From the NCBI RefSeq assembly GCF_000756615.1, contig NZ_CP009288.1:310001-374000 (forward strand): DNA of 64,000 nt. Direction: 5' to 3'. Shown here piece after piece: positions 50,796 to 59,533 of the stretch. Under the pieces are notes generated by a model. That model ran no database searches, was not told the origin of the DNA, and saw nothing but the letters and a program-made list of their open reading frames with translations. The position numbers and the translations under genes were made by a program. The stretch is from Paenibacillus durus (lineage in GTDB: Bacteria; Bacillota; Bacilli; Paenibacillales; Paenibacillaceae). Position 1 is the first letter of the stretch. Every line of letters starts with the position of its first letter.

Positions 50796-52058
50796 ATGAC
50801 CATGTCGGTAGGAACTAAAGCAAACAACCGCTTCCTCATTGTACTGGGAACAATCATTATGCAGATGGGACTGGGTACCATTTATACATGGAGCTTGTTC
50901 AACCAGCCTCTCGTGACCAAATTTGGCTGGCAGCTAAGCTCGGTATCCACTACCTTTTCTATAACGAGCTTTGCGCTAGCATTCGCGACACTCTTCGCGG
51001 GTAAGCTTCAGGATAAAATCGGGCTTCGCCGCCTGACAGCGGTGGCTGGAGTTATGCTCGGTCTCGGTCTAATGTTCAGCTCGCAGGCAAGCTCGCTGCC
51101 TATGCTTTACCTACTGGCAGGGGTCATTGCCGGGTATGCGGACGGAACGGCTTACATCACTTCGCTGTCGAACCTGATTAAATGGTTCCCTAACCGCAAA
51201 GGACTTATTTCGGGAGTCTCAGTCGGCGCTTACGGAACAGGAAGCCTGGTCTTCAAATATGTGAACGCCCACCTGATCGGCTCGGTCGGAGTCTCCCGTA
51301 CGTTTCTGTACTGGGGCATGATCGTCATGGCAATGGTTGTCATTGGCTCTCTGCTTGTGCGTGAGGCTTCGGTTGTCAAAGCTTCCCCGTCTCCCTCGGC
51401 GGCCGATGCCGGAAACGGAGTCAAGGATTATACGGTCGGTGAAATGCTGCGTACCAAGCAAGCCTATCTGCTGTTTGTCATTTTCTTTACCGCCTGCATG
51501 AGCGGCCTTTATTTGATTGGTATCGTTAAGGATATCGGCGTGAAGCTGGCAGGACTTGATGTGCAGACCGCGGCCAACGCGGTGGCGATGATCGCTATCT
51601 TCAACACGGCGGGACGCCTTATCCTCGGGGCGCTGTCTGACAAAGTGAGCCGCCTGAAGCTGGTTGGCGTAACAATGGCCATTACCGCCGTCGCCGCGCT
51701 GACTCTGAGCTTCGCGCATCTGAACTTCGGACTGTTCTTCGCCTGTGTGGCCGCTATCGCTTTCTGCTTCGGCGGCAATATTACCGTCTTCCCGGCTATT
51801 GCCAGCGACTTCTTCGGCCTGAAGAACCACAGCAAGAATTATGGCATCATCTATCAAGGCTTTGGCCTTGGGGCATTGTCCGGCTCGATCATCGCCGCCT
51901 TCCTTGGCGGATTCAAACCGACCTTCGTCACCATTGGGGTGCTGTGCGCGATTGCCTGCGTGATCGCCGTATCCCTGAAACCGCCGATTGGAGCACGCAA
52001 GGAACGCAAACGGAGTACGGAGATATCCCGCCGCACCGCGTACGGACGGATCTCCTAA
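50796..52058 (+). CDS. MFS transporter, oxalate:formate antiporter (OFA) family
   Basis: A 420-residue protein with 12 membrane segments. The N-terminal MQMGLGTIYTWSLFNQPLV motif, LSNLIKWFPNRKGLISGV and GGNITVFPAIASDFFGLK are typical of OFA carriers (YhjX, OxlT). It should carry a small organic acid. It lies 121 bases after the LytTR gene with its own ribosome site. Resembles the target gene yhjX of E. coli YpdA/YpdB, which responds to pyruvate. Confidence 0.85.
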   Translation: MTMSVGTKANNRFLIVLGTIIMQMGLGTIYTWSLFNQPLVTKFGWQLSSVSTTFSITSFALAFATLFAGKLQDKIGLRRLTAVAGVMLGLGLMFSSQASSLPMLYLLAGVIAGYADGTAYITSLSNLIKWFPNRKGLISGVSVGAYGTGSLVFKYVNAHLIGSVGVSRTFLYWGMIVMAMVVIGSLLVREASVVKASPSPSAADAGNGVKDYTVGEMLRTKQAYLLFVIFFTACMSGLYLIGIVKDIGVKLAGLDVQTAANAVAMIAIFNTAGRLILGALSDKVSRLKLVGVTMAITAVAALTLSFAHLNFGLFFACVAAIAFCFGGNITVFPAIASDFFGLKNHSKNYGIIYQGFGLGALSGSIIAAFLGGFKPTFVTIGVLCAIACVIAVSLKPPIGARKERKRSTEISRRTAYGRIS

Positions 52059-52162
52059 AGGCAGCAGTAAGTTTCAAGTGATGTCGGAACTCGGCAAGAC
52101 CGCCCAAACTAGATTTCAATAATCTCCTAAAAGAATAGAAAAAGGGCGGCAAACATGTAAAG

Positions 52163-52211
52163 AGACTGTTCCTTGAGGGTCTATCAGACCTGACGGGAAC
52201 GGTCTTTTTTC
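52163..52211 (+). terminator. rho-independent terminator of the OFA transporter gene
   Basis: GACTGTTCC at 52164-52172 pairs with GGGAACGGTC at 52195-52204 (one mismatch), with a further inner stem, followed by six T. Confidence 0.75.
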
Positions 52212-52279
52212 GTGCGGGAACATGTTATTGTAATCAGATACATTGTATAATCTGCGGCTGTTAACGGGAGGTTTGGAGA

Positions 52280-52342
52280 ATGAATCAATGGGGAACAAGA
52301 AAAGAAACTCTGAAAGGTAAAGAAACAGGCAGAGAATATTAA
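52280..52342 (+). CDS. 20-residue micro-ORF, possibly the start of a truncated gene
   Basis: A GGGAGG ribosome site eight bases before an ATG opens 20 codons (MNQWGTRKETLKGKETGREY). A perfect -10 box TATAAT lies about 30 bases upstream of it (near 52244). The frame stops just before the dispersed palindromic element, so it may be the 5' remnant of a gene cut off by that element, or a genuine tiny peptide. Confidence 0.3.
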   Translation: MNQWGTRKETLKGKETGREY

Positions 52343-52390
52343 TAGCTCAAAGGGGCCAACCCAAAAGTGCTCGTATCATAGGGGGAATAA

Positions 52391-52499
52391 CCAAAAAATG
52401 ACCTCAAAATCCACGGTAAAGTGGAAGATGAGGTCATTTTTTGGATACAATTACAAATATAATGTGAGGGACTAAAAATCAAAAAATGGCTTTTGGGAT
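52391..52499. repeat. dispersed palindromic element, copy 1 (bidirectional terminator)
   Basis: Perfect 16-base arms (CCAAAAAATGACCTCA at 52391-52406 and its complement at 52429-52444) with an inner stem TCCAC/GTGGA. The T run on either side makes it a strong bidirectional terminator. About 50 bases further comes CTTTTGGGAT (52490-52499). The same order of elements recurs at 62861-62965, so this is a mobile or duplicated intergenic element. Between 52211 and 52509 I see only this, the micro-ORF and its promoter. Confidence 0.65.
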
Positions 52500-52508
52500 C
52501 ATAACATG

Positions 52509-53210
52509 TTATAGCCTTGCGGTGTATCCCGTGTATGTTCCATCCCCTTTAATGCTAAGGGTCAACTTGATATTGATAGGTTGAATATTGCTTCCTTCCC
52601 AAATGTCCCAGCTAAGCTTGACAGTTCCGGTTGCCCAAATTCCACCGGGGTAACCGGGATTATCTGTTACACTGAGGGTTTCACTATCGACCCCCCAGAG
52701 ACTATACCATACTTTATCGAATGTGCCATAAGGAGAAGCTTCATGCCATGTAATTTTGGAACCATCTGTTTTATATGTCTGGTTAAGAGTATAAACCCAC
52801 ATATTTCCTCCGGTAATAACACTTTCACCACTCATCGTTACACTGGCTGTATATGGTGTATTAGTTGGGACCGAACTGGTAGTTACCAAAGATTGGTCTT
52901 TAGAAGTCAACGTCGGGGTAACATTTATACTAACCACAATTGCACTACCATCTTCAAATTCATGCCTTACAACAGGGTTATCTTTACTTACTTCAATATT
53001 ATCTAAGACTTCTGCGATCTTTTCCAAGTTGTTGGCGTCAAGGTTTTTAATCTTTTCAAGTTCTTGAACGTTTTGAACTTTTTTGCCCAGTTCTAAATTT
53101 GGATTCTTTGTAGCGCTCTCATTGCCATTTGCAGCAAAAGCAGAAGTACCAAGAGAAAACATAAGTGCAGCAGCGACTATACTACTAACCAGATACTTCT
53201 TCAAAAACAT
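52509..53210 (-). CDS. secreted protein of unknown function, 233 residues
   Basis: A signal peptide (MFLKKYLVSSIVAAALMFSL, cut after AFA near residue 26) is followed by a helical charged segment (about 40-75) and a beta-rich C-terminal half (about 85-233, with many Thr/Ser and Trp, e.g. TWHEASPYGTFDKVWYSLWG). No catalytic motif or known family is recognised. The gene is AT-rich; it starts after a good GGAGG-like site. It may bind or coat surfaces, but no function is claimed. Confidence 0.6.
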   Translation of the reverse strand: MFLKKYLVSSIVAAALMFSLGTSAFAANGNESATKNPNLELGKKVQNVQELEKIKNLDANNLEKIAEVLDNIEVSKDNPVVRHEFEDGSAIVVSINVTPTLTSKDQSLVTTSSVPTNTPYTASVTMSGESVITGGNMWVYTLNQTYKTDGSKITWHEASPYGTFDKVWYSLWGVDSETLSVTDNPGYPGGIWATGTVKLSWDIWEGSNIQPINIKLTLSIKGDGTYTGYTARL

Positions 53211-53318
53211 CTTCCTCCCAATAATTGAAATATTTTTAAAATATATATAATCTTATCATTGAAGACGATCCATATCCATGAAATAAATGGAAATTTTTTA
53301 AAGGGGGTGAGGACTAGA

Positions 53319-53504
53319 ATGTTTAAATTTAGAATTATGGATTATATTATTGTATTTATCTTGATTTCGCTTATAGGTGCCGTCAACATAGTCAAGACTG
53401 ACGATTATTTCCCTGTAATTGTTAAGCTTTTGATCTATGCATTGATTTTCAGCATAGTGGTAGGTACAATCACGAATTTGATATTTAAATCCCGAAAGGA
53501 TTAA
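53319..53504 (+). CDS. small two-helix membrane protein
   Basis: A 61-residue protein with two hydrophobic segments (about residues 8-24 and 33-54) and a basic end (FKSRKD). GGGGGTGAGG lies before the ATG at 53319; a longer frame from 53259 is less likely. No family recognised. It lies in the AT-rich island, divergent from the secreted 233-residue protein gene, and ends in a strong terminator. Confidence 0.55.
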   Translation: MFKFRIMDYIIVFILISLIGAVNIVKTDDYFPVIVKLLIYALIFSIVVGTITNLIFKSRKD

Positions 53505-53511
53505 ACTCGAA

Positions 53512-53542
53512 AAGCAGCCTGTTTCCTGCCAGGCTGCTTTTT
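53512..53542 (+). terminator. rho-independent terminator
   Basis: AGCAGCCTG pairs perfectly with CAGGCTGCT, loop TTTCCTGC, followed by T residues. Confidence 0.8.
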
Positions 53543-53587
53543 ACTGGTACACGCATGAAACCTTATTAGAACAATTAAAGCGCTAAG

Positions 53588-54235
53588 ATGATCGATAGCT
53601 TAATAAAGAGGATGGAACCCATAGATTTCTCAATTAATGTTACTTTTTTTGTAGGTGAAAATGGTTCAGGTAAATCTACACTACTAGAAGCGATTGCTTA
53701 TCAATGCGGGTTTAACACAGCAGGTGGGGGAAGAAACATTACCTATTGTGTAGAGTCGTCTGAAGCTGCGCTTGGGAATTTCGTGAGATTATCCTGGTTC
53801 CCTAAAATAACTACGGGCTTTTTTTTGAGAGCAGAGTCTTTTTATGAATTCGCTACACACAATGACCACATAGGGGGACATAATTCGTATGGTGGTCGTT
53901 CACTTCACAGCCAGTCTCCCGGCGAGTCATTTCTAAGTTTGTTCAAACACAGATTCAAAGACAAGGGGATATATTTGTTAGATGAGCCAGAAGCAGCACT
54001 TTCACCGGCAAGACAATTGTCACTGCTTCGGATAATTAAGGATCTATCCGATTCGTCACAATTTATTATAGCAACTCATTCACCTATTTTAATGGGTTAC
54101 CCAAACGCCCAGATCATAAATTTTGATAGTAACCCTATATCACAGATTGCTTATGAAGACACAGATCATTATCAGATTACCCGAAGGTTTTTAGAGAATC
54201 AGCAGATTGTACTTAGGCATTTATTTGATGATTAA
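53588..54235 (+). CDS. AAA-family ATPase, N-terminally truncated
   Basis: A 215-residue ABC-like AAA protein: Walker A FVGENGSGKST (near residue 22), signature SPGESFLSLF (near 115), Walker B YLLDEPEAALSP (near 135) and IATHSPILM (near 166). Relatives of about 245 residues begin with a further 20-25 residues before the Walker strand that are missing here; a stop lies four codons upstream. No ribosome site precedes the ATG. It may be a remnant or produce a shortened protein. Its location in the AT-rich island suggests transfer. Confidence 0.55.
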   Translation: MIDSLIKRMEPIDFSINVTFFVGENGSGKSTLLEAIAYQCGFNTAGGGRNITYCVESSEAALGNFVRLSWFPKITTGFFLRAESFYEFATHNDHIGGHNSYGGRSLHSQSPGESFLSLFKHRFKDKGIYLLDEPEAALSPARQLSLLRIIKDLSDSSQFIIATHSPILMGYPNAQIINFDSNPISQIAYEDTDHYQITRRFLENQQIVLRHLFDD

Positions 54236-54263
54236 AGGACCGACGGTTATCGGTCCCTTTGTA
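54234..54263. terminator. bidirectional terminator
   Basis: AAAGGACCGA and TCGGTCCCTTT form a stem between the convergent ATPase and subtilase genes, overlapping the ATPase stop. Confidence 0.6.
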
Positions 54264-54275
54264 TTTCTGCATTTT

Positions 54276-55268
54276 CTATTTCCCAATGAAATTTAAGGCC
54301 TTCAATGCATCAACAAGCCCATGTCCATACAGTTTTTCTTCACCCATTTCAGTAGCGGTCTTATCCAAAATCTCACGTATGTCTTTGTTTTCAAGATAAG
54401 GTTTAGCCTGCCAAATCAGAGCGGCTACGCCTGCCACATGCGATGAGGCCATTGAGGTGCCTAGGCTCATCGAGTATTGGTTATTCAGTGATTGCTATAA
54501 ATACTTGCTCCAGGGGCCATCAATTCTAGGTCTTTTCCTGAGCTTGAATAAAATGTTCGTTCATTTCTACTGTTTATTGCTCCTACGGCAATAACCTCTT
54601 TATAGGCGGCTGGGTAAGCAATGGTATCGCCTTCGTTGAATCCACTATTTCCTGCAGCTGATACCAGTAATAGGCCTTTTTTGTAAGCTTCTTTCACAGC
54701 TTTCTTAAGTGTTTTGCTGTCCGTAGTCATCAATATAATCAGGGCTTCCTTGTACGAAACTTATACCACCGAACACCAGTAGATCGTCATGTGTATAATC
54801 AATTCCAGAATCAACTATTCCAATCTTAATCCCTTTGCCGGTAGAACCTTTCTCCTGTACTTTCAACGCATTTACTTTTTCAATTCCCCAAGGAATTTCC
54901 TGTTCTGATTGCAACAGGGAGAGGTCTATCCCTTCAGAGCTTAGGCTAGGTTCAGCAAGAGCTTCGATTTCAGGTGCAGCTTTGATTTTGAGGTCGGGTT
55001 CGTAAAATTCTATTTGGGAATATTCGTTTAATTTTAAAGCCTTGCTCTCAGAAATCTCCACCACTACAACAGGCATATACTGATACTCTCTTACTATCTT
55101 ACCTTCCAAAGTATTAATTAGATTGTGATCAATTGAAGTTTGAAATGAAATTAAGTATCTTGTTTTAGCCCCTTGTGCTGATGTAGATTCTCTGTCAAAG
55201 TAAAAGATGTAACCACGAAACATATAAAAACGAGAAGACCGATTTTTCTCATAAACCGTCACAACCAA
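54276..55268 (-). pseudogene. broken subtilisin-like serine protease (S8)
   Basis: Three minus-strand pieces in different frames add up to one S8 protease. 55268-54705 gives the inhibitor-like pro region and the catalytic Asp (IGIVDSGIDYTHDDL). 54733-54485 gives LLVSAAGNSGF (oxyanion Asn). 54470-54276 gives LGTSMASSHVAG (catalytic Ser). The segment with the catalytic His (G-H-G-T-H-V) is missing at about 54720, implying a deletion of roughly 60 codons, and a frameshift lies near 54480. It cannot make an active enzyme. No signal peptide is clear at the N-terminus. Confidence 0.8.
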
Positions 55269-55291
55269 TCCATATCGAAATGAATAGCTAT

Positions 55292-55735
55292 TTACGCTTG
55301 GGAAAGTAGGTAATCACAAATCTGAATCTGTATTCCTTGCTCTTTCATTGCTTTTACCAAAGACAATGGCAGATCATCATCTGTGACAGGCCAGATGTTT
55401 GTGATAGCATTTTTTACATCATCCAATTGGATTGGTTTGTCACTAAACAAAAAGTCAGTGGAATAGCTCTCTTCCTTGAGACCAAAGGGTAGTGTATTGC
55501 CAGCGAGCCTTTCGGATAATGCCATAAACAATCTGTTGATCCGAGTTTGTTGGTCAGGTGTGATGCCGTATGACAAAATAAAGTCGTAGTAAGGATAGTT
55601 TCCATTGGAGCTTTTACAGATAGACAGACGTAATACCCTGTCTTCCAATGAAATTATTTTCTGTTGCATCTCGAGAATTTGATTACTTTGCTTTCTAACT
55701 AGTTCAATTAACTCCGCAATTCGTTGTTCCATCAT
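55292..55735 (-). CDS. hypothetical protein with N-terminal coiled coil
   Basis: A 147-residue protein. Residues 1-35 form a coiled coil (MMEQRIAELIELVRKQSNQI), followed by a mainly helical domain with YYDFILSYGITPDQQ and a C-terminal helix ending in CDYLLSQA. The order of a coiled coil followed by an F-x-D-F-I-L-x-x-G-hydrophobic start faintly recalls the YhaI/DUF1878 family, but this is weak. It precedes the broken subtilase on the same strand with a 23-base gap. Confidence 0.5.
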   Translation of the reverse strand: MMEQRIAELIELVRKQSNQILEMQQKIISLEDRVLRLSICKSSNGNYPYYDFILSYGITPDQQTRINRLFMALSERLAGNTLPFGLKEESYSTDFLFSDKPIQLDDVKNAITNIWPVTDDDLPLSLVKAMKEQGIQIQICDYLLSQA

Positions 55736-55811
55736 TCAATTCACTCTTTCAAGTTTAGGATTTAAATAAAGAGGGAGGAACATATAGCTTCCCCCAAATT
55801 TTAGATTTAAA

Positions 55812-56306
55812 TTACAGTAGAAGCCAGTCAACTGTCATAGCAATTGCGTCAGCAATACCTACGCCGTAAGTATCAGGAACACCTGCAAGGCGAAGGCCAT
55901 CAAGCACGATGGTTCTGATCGTTCCTGTAGCATATTCCCCCAACTCGTCGAATTTGGCTATCGCATTGTCGATACCACTAGCAATTTTGGTGGTGTTGTT
56001 AGAAAGATACTTAGCAGTATCTGCATCAAGCCATTTTACAACATACTCGAGTGCTTCACCACCATATTTAATAGCACCCTTAATTACAGCAAGGGCACCT
56101 CTAACCAACCATCCCCATTTTCCAGAGGCCTCCACCTGTCCATCAGTTACTATTGTTTCAGTGGCCTCCACCTTTTCAGTAGTATCTTTTGTTTCGGTAG
56201 CAGTAGCAGTGGTAGGTTTTGCAGCAAAAGCTTGTGTAGCGGGTAGTACCGTACTAAAAGATAGTACAGCGGTCAGTGCAGCGAGCATTAGTGATTTCTT
56301 GAACAA
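55812..56306 (-). CDS. small secreted helical protein, bacteriocin-like features
   Basis: A 164-residue precursor: signal peptide (MFKKSLMLAALTAVLSFSTV, cut after AFA near residue 28), a Thr/Glu-rich acidic linker (30-60), then a hydrophobic Trp/Gly-containing helical part (GKWGWLVRGALAVIKGAIKY and EALEYVVKWL) and a further helix pair to WLLL. The amphipathic, basic first helix recalls pore-forming leaderless or circular bacteriocins, but no immunity or export gene of that type is adjacent. TTG start after AGGAGGG. Unknown function; an antimicrobial role is inference. Confidence 0.55.
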   Translation of the reverse strand: MFKKSLMLAALTAVLSFSTVLPATQAFAAKPTTATATETKDTTEKVEATETIVTDGQVEASGKWGWLVRGALAVIKGAIKYGGEALEYVVKWLDADTAKYLSNNTTKIASGIDNAIAKFDELGEYATGTIRTIVLDGLRLAGVPDTYGVGIADAIAMTVDWLLL

Positions 56307-56580
56307 TTAGAACCCTCCTAAAAATGAGTAATGTATAATGGAATAAATTCCCATAACATCTACCACTATATCACCCCTTAAAATTGATTTTAAGGTAATA
56401 ATTTACTGTTTTTTTTGCATACTTTGATAGTTGATTGATGTAGGTCAAATACGTTTGATTGTCGAATAAAGACGGAGACAAAAAAAGCTATCACGAAAGC
56501 CATCTGCGATGACTTTTTAAAGATAGCCCCCCAAGTTTTCTCCTATTAAAAATCATTTCCACATAATATCAATAACTCAT

Positions 56581-57568
56581 TTGCTGGAAAGCGCAAAACG
56601 TGAATCGTTCCCCGGAAAAGACGCCGTTTACCGTTTTCTGAATCACAGCGGCTATGCCTGGCGGAGATTTCTGTCCTCGCTCAGCAGCGATACAGTGCGG
56701 CGTGTGGCCAAGTTGACCTCGAATCAGCGCCGGGCCGTGTTCATTGTGGATGATTGGCGTAGACAAACGTTCCTGCGGTTATAAGCGCCGCAAGGAAGCG
56801 CTGCTTCCAGCTCCGCGCGTCATCCCAGAGCAGCTGGACCGGGCGCTTTCCTCCGGGACCGTGGCCGAATATGTCTTAATGGACAGTTGGTTCACCCATG
56901 CCCCACTCATTCAGGATTTGCTCGGGCGCGGCTTGCAAGTTATTGGCATAGTGAAGAACGACAATAAGCGGTATCTCGTGCAAGACAAACGGTTAAACCT
57001 GAAGGAACTGTACGCCGCTGCTTGCCTACTCGAAAGCCCAAACCGCCATGTTTTGCGCCAGATCCGCACGGAACTTGCTCCTGGAATTCCGATTGCGGTG
57101 GTGTTCATCCGCAATCGCTCTAAAAAGAAGGAGTGGCTCGCGATCCTTCGACCGACCGGACCCTCACCGCTGCCGAAATCATTGGAACCTATGGCCTTCG
57201 CTGGGACATTGAGGTCTTCTTTAAATGCGTCAAATCCTTGCTGCGCCTGCAAAAAGAGTTCCAGAGCCGCTCCTACGATTTGCTCATTAGCCATACGACG
57301 ATTGTCTTTTCCCGCTATATTCTGCTAGTATGGCGGCATTGGCAAAGTACGAACCAACGCACGCTCGGCGGATTGTTTACTTTGCGATGAAGTCAGCACC
57401 CTGGACTGGGTCGTTTCCTTGACTCAACTCGTGGAACTGCTGAACGAAATCGCGACTCAGGCAGGGAAGACGCTCTCTACCCTGATCCGAAGTCAACTCC
57501 AGCACTGGATCTCCGGTTTGCCCAGTTATATCAAGGCTTATCTGCCGCTTTTAGACTGCGAAAGTTGA
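56581..57568 (+). pseudogene. degraded IS4-type transposase
   Basis: Pieces in three frames form one transposase: 56581-56780 (NHSGYAWRRFLSSLSSDTV, then FIVDD, the first catalytic Asp), 56744-57328 (EYVLMDSWFTHAPLIQDLL, the second catalytic Asp region, and NDNKRYLV) and 57133-57568 (GLRWDIEVFFKCVKSLL, the catalytic Glu region, ending in LPLLDCES). At least two frameshifts separate them and the 5' end is missing. It is a dead insertion sequence; the terminal inverted repeats could not be located. It closes the AT-rich island on the right. Confidence 0.75.
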
Positions 57569-57732
57569 GTCTATAAGTTTCACGCCTATAATTGGCATTA
57601 TATTTCTACGAGAAACGGATGCCCTACTCCTGCGAGGATGACGCAGCCGTTTCTTTTTATATGCGAACATACTTTCGATATCAGGGATATAGTGGTAAGA
57701 TAATAGGGTCTGGAAAGGGGAGGGAGCGAAAT

Positions 57733-58554
57733 ATGCCATACTGTCAAACCGGGAAAGCGGAGTTATATTATGAAGATTGGGGCGAAGGCAGACCTATAGT
57801 GATGATCCACGGTTTCAGTCCCGACCATCGGCTGATGAGCGGTTGTATGGAGCCTGTATTTAGGGAGAGAAAAGGCTGGAGACGGTTGTACATCGATCTG
57901 CCGGGAATGGGGAAGTCACGCCATTATCAGGATATCGGCAGCTCGGACGAGATGCTCGAAACGGTGCTGTCATTTCTGGATACCGTGCTTCCGGATGAGA
58001 CCTATTGTCTCGCGGGGGAATCTTATGGCGGTTATATCGTCAGGGGAATCATTGCGGGTCGACCGGAGCAAGTGGATGGCGCAGCTTTGATTTGTCCGAT
58101 GATTATACCGGAAAAAGAGGACAGGAAGCTTCCCGCACATTCCGCTGTTTATACGGACGTCAATTTTGTGGAGAAGCTTACAAAGGAACAGCGGGACGAT
58201 TTCCGTTCAATCGGAGTCGTCCTTGACGAATATACCTGGAATCGCTACAACGAAGAGATATTATCCGGCATCCGGTTGGCCGACGAAGATTTTCTGGCTG
58301 CCATCAAAGCCCGGTATGGCTTCTCTTTCCCGGTGGATCAGGACGAATTTCATAAACCGGGACTCTTTGTCACGGGAAGGCAGGATTCTATGACGGGCTA
58401 CATCGATGCTTTTTCCATCCTGGATAAATATACAAGGACTTCATTTGCGGTGCTGGACCGGGCGGGCCATAACCTGCAAATCGAGCAGCCGGAACTGTTC
58501 AACGCCTTGATGCAGGAATGGCTGGACAGGGTGGAAGAAGACGGGATAAAGTAA
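57733..58554 (+). CDS. alpha/beta hydrolase
   Basis: A 273-residue alpha/beta hydrolase. Motifs: oxyanion HGFSPDHR, nucleophile elbow GESYGGYIV (Ser near residue 98), acid in VTGRQDSMTGYID and catalytic His in DRAGHNLQIEQPE (near 250). The ATG at 57733 is preceded by GGGAGGGAG; the frame runs back to 57592 inside non-coding sequence. Substrate unknown. It follows the dead transposon. Confidence 0.8.
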   Translation: MPYCQTGKAELYYEDWGEGRPIVMIHGFSPDHRLMSGCMEPVFRERKGWRRLYIDLPGMGKSRHYQDIGSSDEMLETVLSFLDTVLPDETYCLAGESYGGYIVRGIIAGRPEQVDGAALICPMIIPEKEDRKLPAHSAVYTDVNFVEKLTKEQRDDFRSIGVVLDEYTWNRYNEEILSGIRLADEDFLAAIKARYGFSFPVDQDEFHKPGLFVTGRQDSMTGYIDAFSILDKYTRTSFAVLDRAGHNLQIEQPELFNALMQEWLDRVEEDGIK

Positions 58555-58563
58555 CCGGCGGAG

Positions 58564-58623
58564 AGCTTTCGTGCGGATCTCAACAAATCCGAATTCGAAG
58601 TCTGCATGGCGGAAGTCGAAACC
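58564..58623 (+). pseudogene. fragment of an aldehyde dehydrogenase gene
   Basis: Read in one frame the bases encode ADLNKSEFEVCMAEVET, which matches residues about 58-74 (ADLNKSEFEAYMAEIG) of the intact aldehyde dehydrogenase 2.4 kb downstream; the DNA also matches (GCGGATCT, AACAAATC, GAATTCGAAG). No start, no continuation. It lies between two unrelated genes, so it looks like a relic of a duplicated or rearranged copy. Confidence 0.7.
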
Positions 58624-58630
58624 GGTCATT

Positions 58631-59476
58631 TTACAAGAAATGACTGGTTTCGATAAACTGCCTCTCCAGTGGCGACAGCTCATAGTTTAGACGGGTAACG
58701 ATATATTTGTCGATGTACCGGTACTCGGGTGGAAGCTGCATATAATGTTTAACTTTATACTGCTGCGCAATGCGCTTGGAAATCACGGAAATTCCCATGC
58801 CCAATCCGGCAAATTGAAGCAGTGTCTCGAACATGCCAACCTCGATTGCATTGCCCTTCTGATAGCCATAAACCGAATACATTTGCTCCAGAATCGAAGT
58901 GTACAAGCAGTCTTCGGACAGAATGATCCGGTTTTCTTTGTGCAGACAGTACTCCAGACTAACGCCTTCCGCTGCCTTTCGGCCGATCAGGACCAATTCT
59001 TCTGTTCCAATTTTGCGGTAAGCAAGCTGCGCGGCAGCAGTCTTTCCAATGGTATAAGCCAGATCGATATTGCCTTGAATCAGTTCCTGTTCCATTTTTT
59101 CCGTTGTTCCGGTCTTTAGCGTTACTGAAAGATCGGGGTATTTATCATATAGATTCGTGAGCGCCGAAGTGATCTCTCCGCTGATGACGGATTGCATGGT
59201 GCCGAGCCGAAGCTTGGCCTCTCGCCGATTCATCGCTTGCTCCGTTTCTTCCCAAAGGATAAGCATCTTCTTGTACTGGCGGTACAGCTTCGTTCCTTCC
59301 TCTGTTAGTTCCATCCCTCTTACGCTGCGTATAAATAATTGCTGCCGATAGTGTGCTTCCAGCTTTTTGATTTTGGCCGTCATATTGGATTGAAGATGAT
59401 TCATTCTGGCGGCGGCGGCAGAGACGCTTTTTAATTCGGCTACCGCAACGAAAGCCCGGATAATGTCAATGTCCAA
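58631..59476 (-). CDS. LysR-family transcriptional regulator
   Basis: A 281-residue LTTR. The HTH region begins MDIDIIRAFVAVAELKSVSA with the recognition part HLQSNMTAKIKKLEAHY (residues about 27-43); the effector domain contains LRLGTMQSVISGEITSAL and GLGMGISVISKRIA. TTG start. Divergent from the oxidoreductase gene, which it probably controls along with the aldehyde dehydrogenase downstream of it. Confidence 0.88.
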   Translation of the reverse strand: MDIDIIRAFVAVAELKSVSAAAARMNHLQSNMTAKIKKLEAHYRQQLFIRSVRGMELTEEGTKLYRQYKKMLILWEETEQAMNRREAKLRLGTMQSVISGEITSALTNLYDKYPDLSVTLKTGTTEKMEQELIQGNIDLAYTIGKTAAAQLAYRKIGTEELVLIGRKAAEGVSLEYCLHKENRIILSEDCLYTSILEQMYSVYGYQKGNAIEVGMFETLLQFAGLGMGISVISKRIAQQYKVKHYMQLPPEYRYIDKYIVTRLNYELSPLERQFIETSHFL

Positions 59477-59518
59477 CCTTCTCTCTCTCCTTTTTTCATC
59501 AAAAAAAATGATACTACT

Positions 59519-59533
59519 ATGCTAAATCAGCAT
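59519..59533. promoter_or_regulatory. candidate LysR site ATGCT-N5-AGCAT
   Basis: A perfect five-base inverted repeat with a five-base centre (59519-59533) lies between the divergent LysR and oxidoreductase genes. This gives the T-N11-A spacing of LysR boxes. A -10-like TACAAT lies near 59570. Confidence 0.5.
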
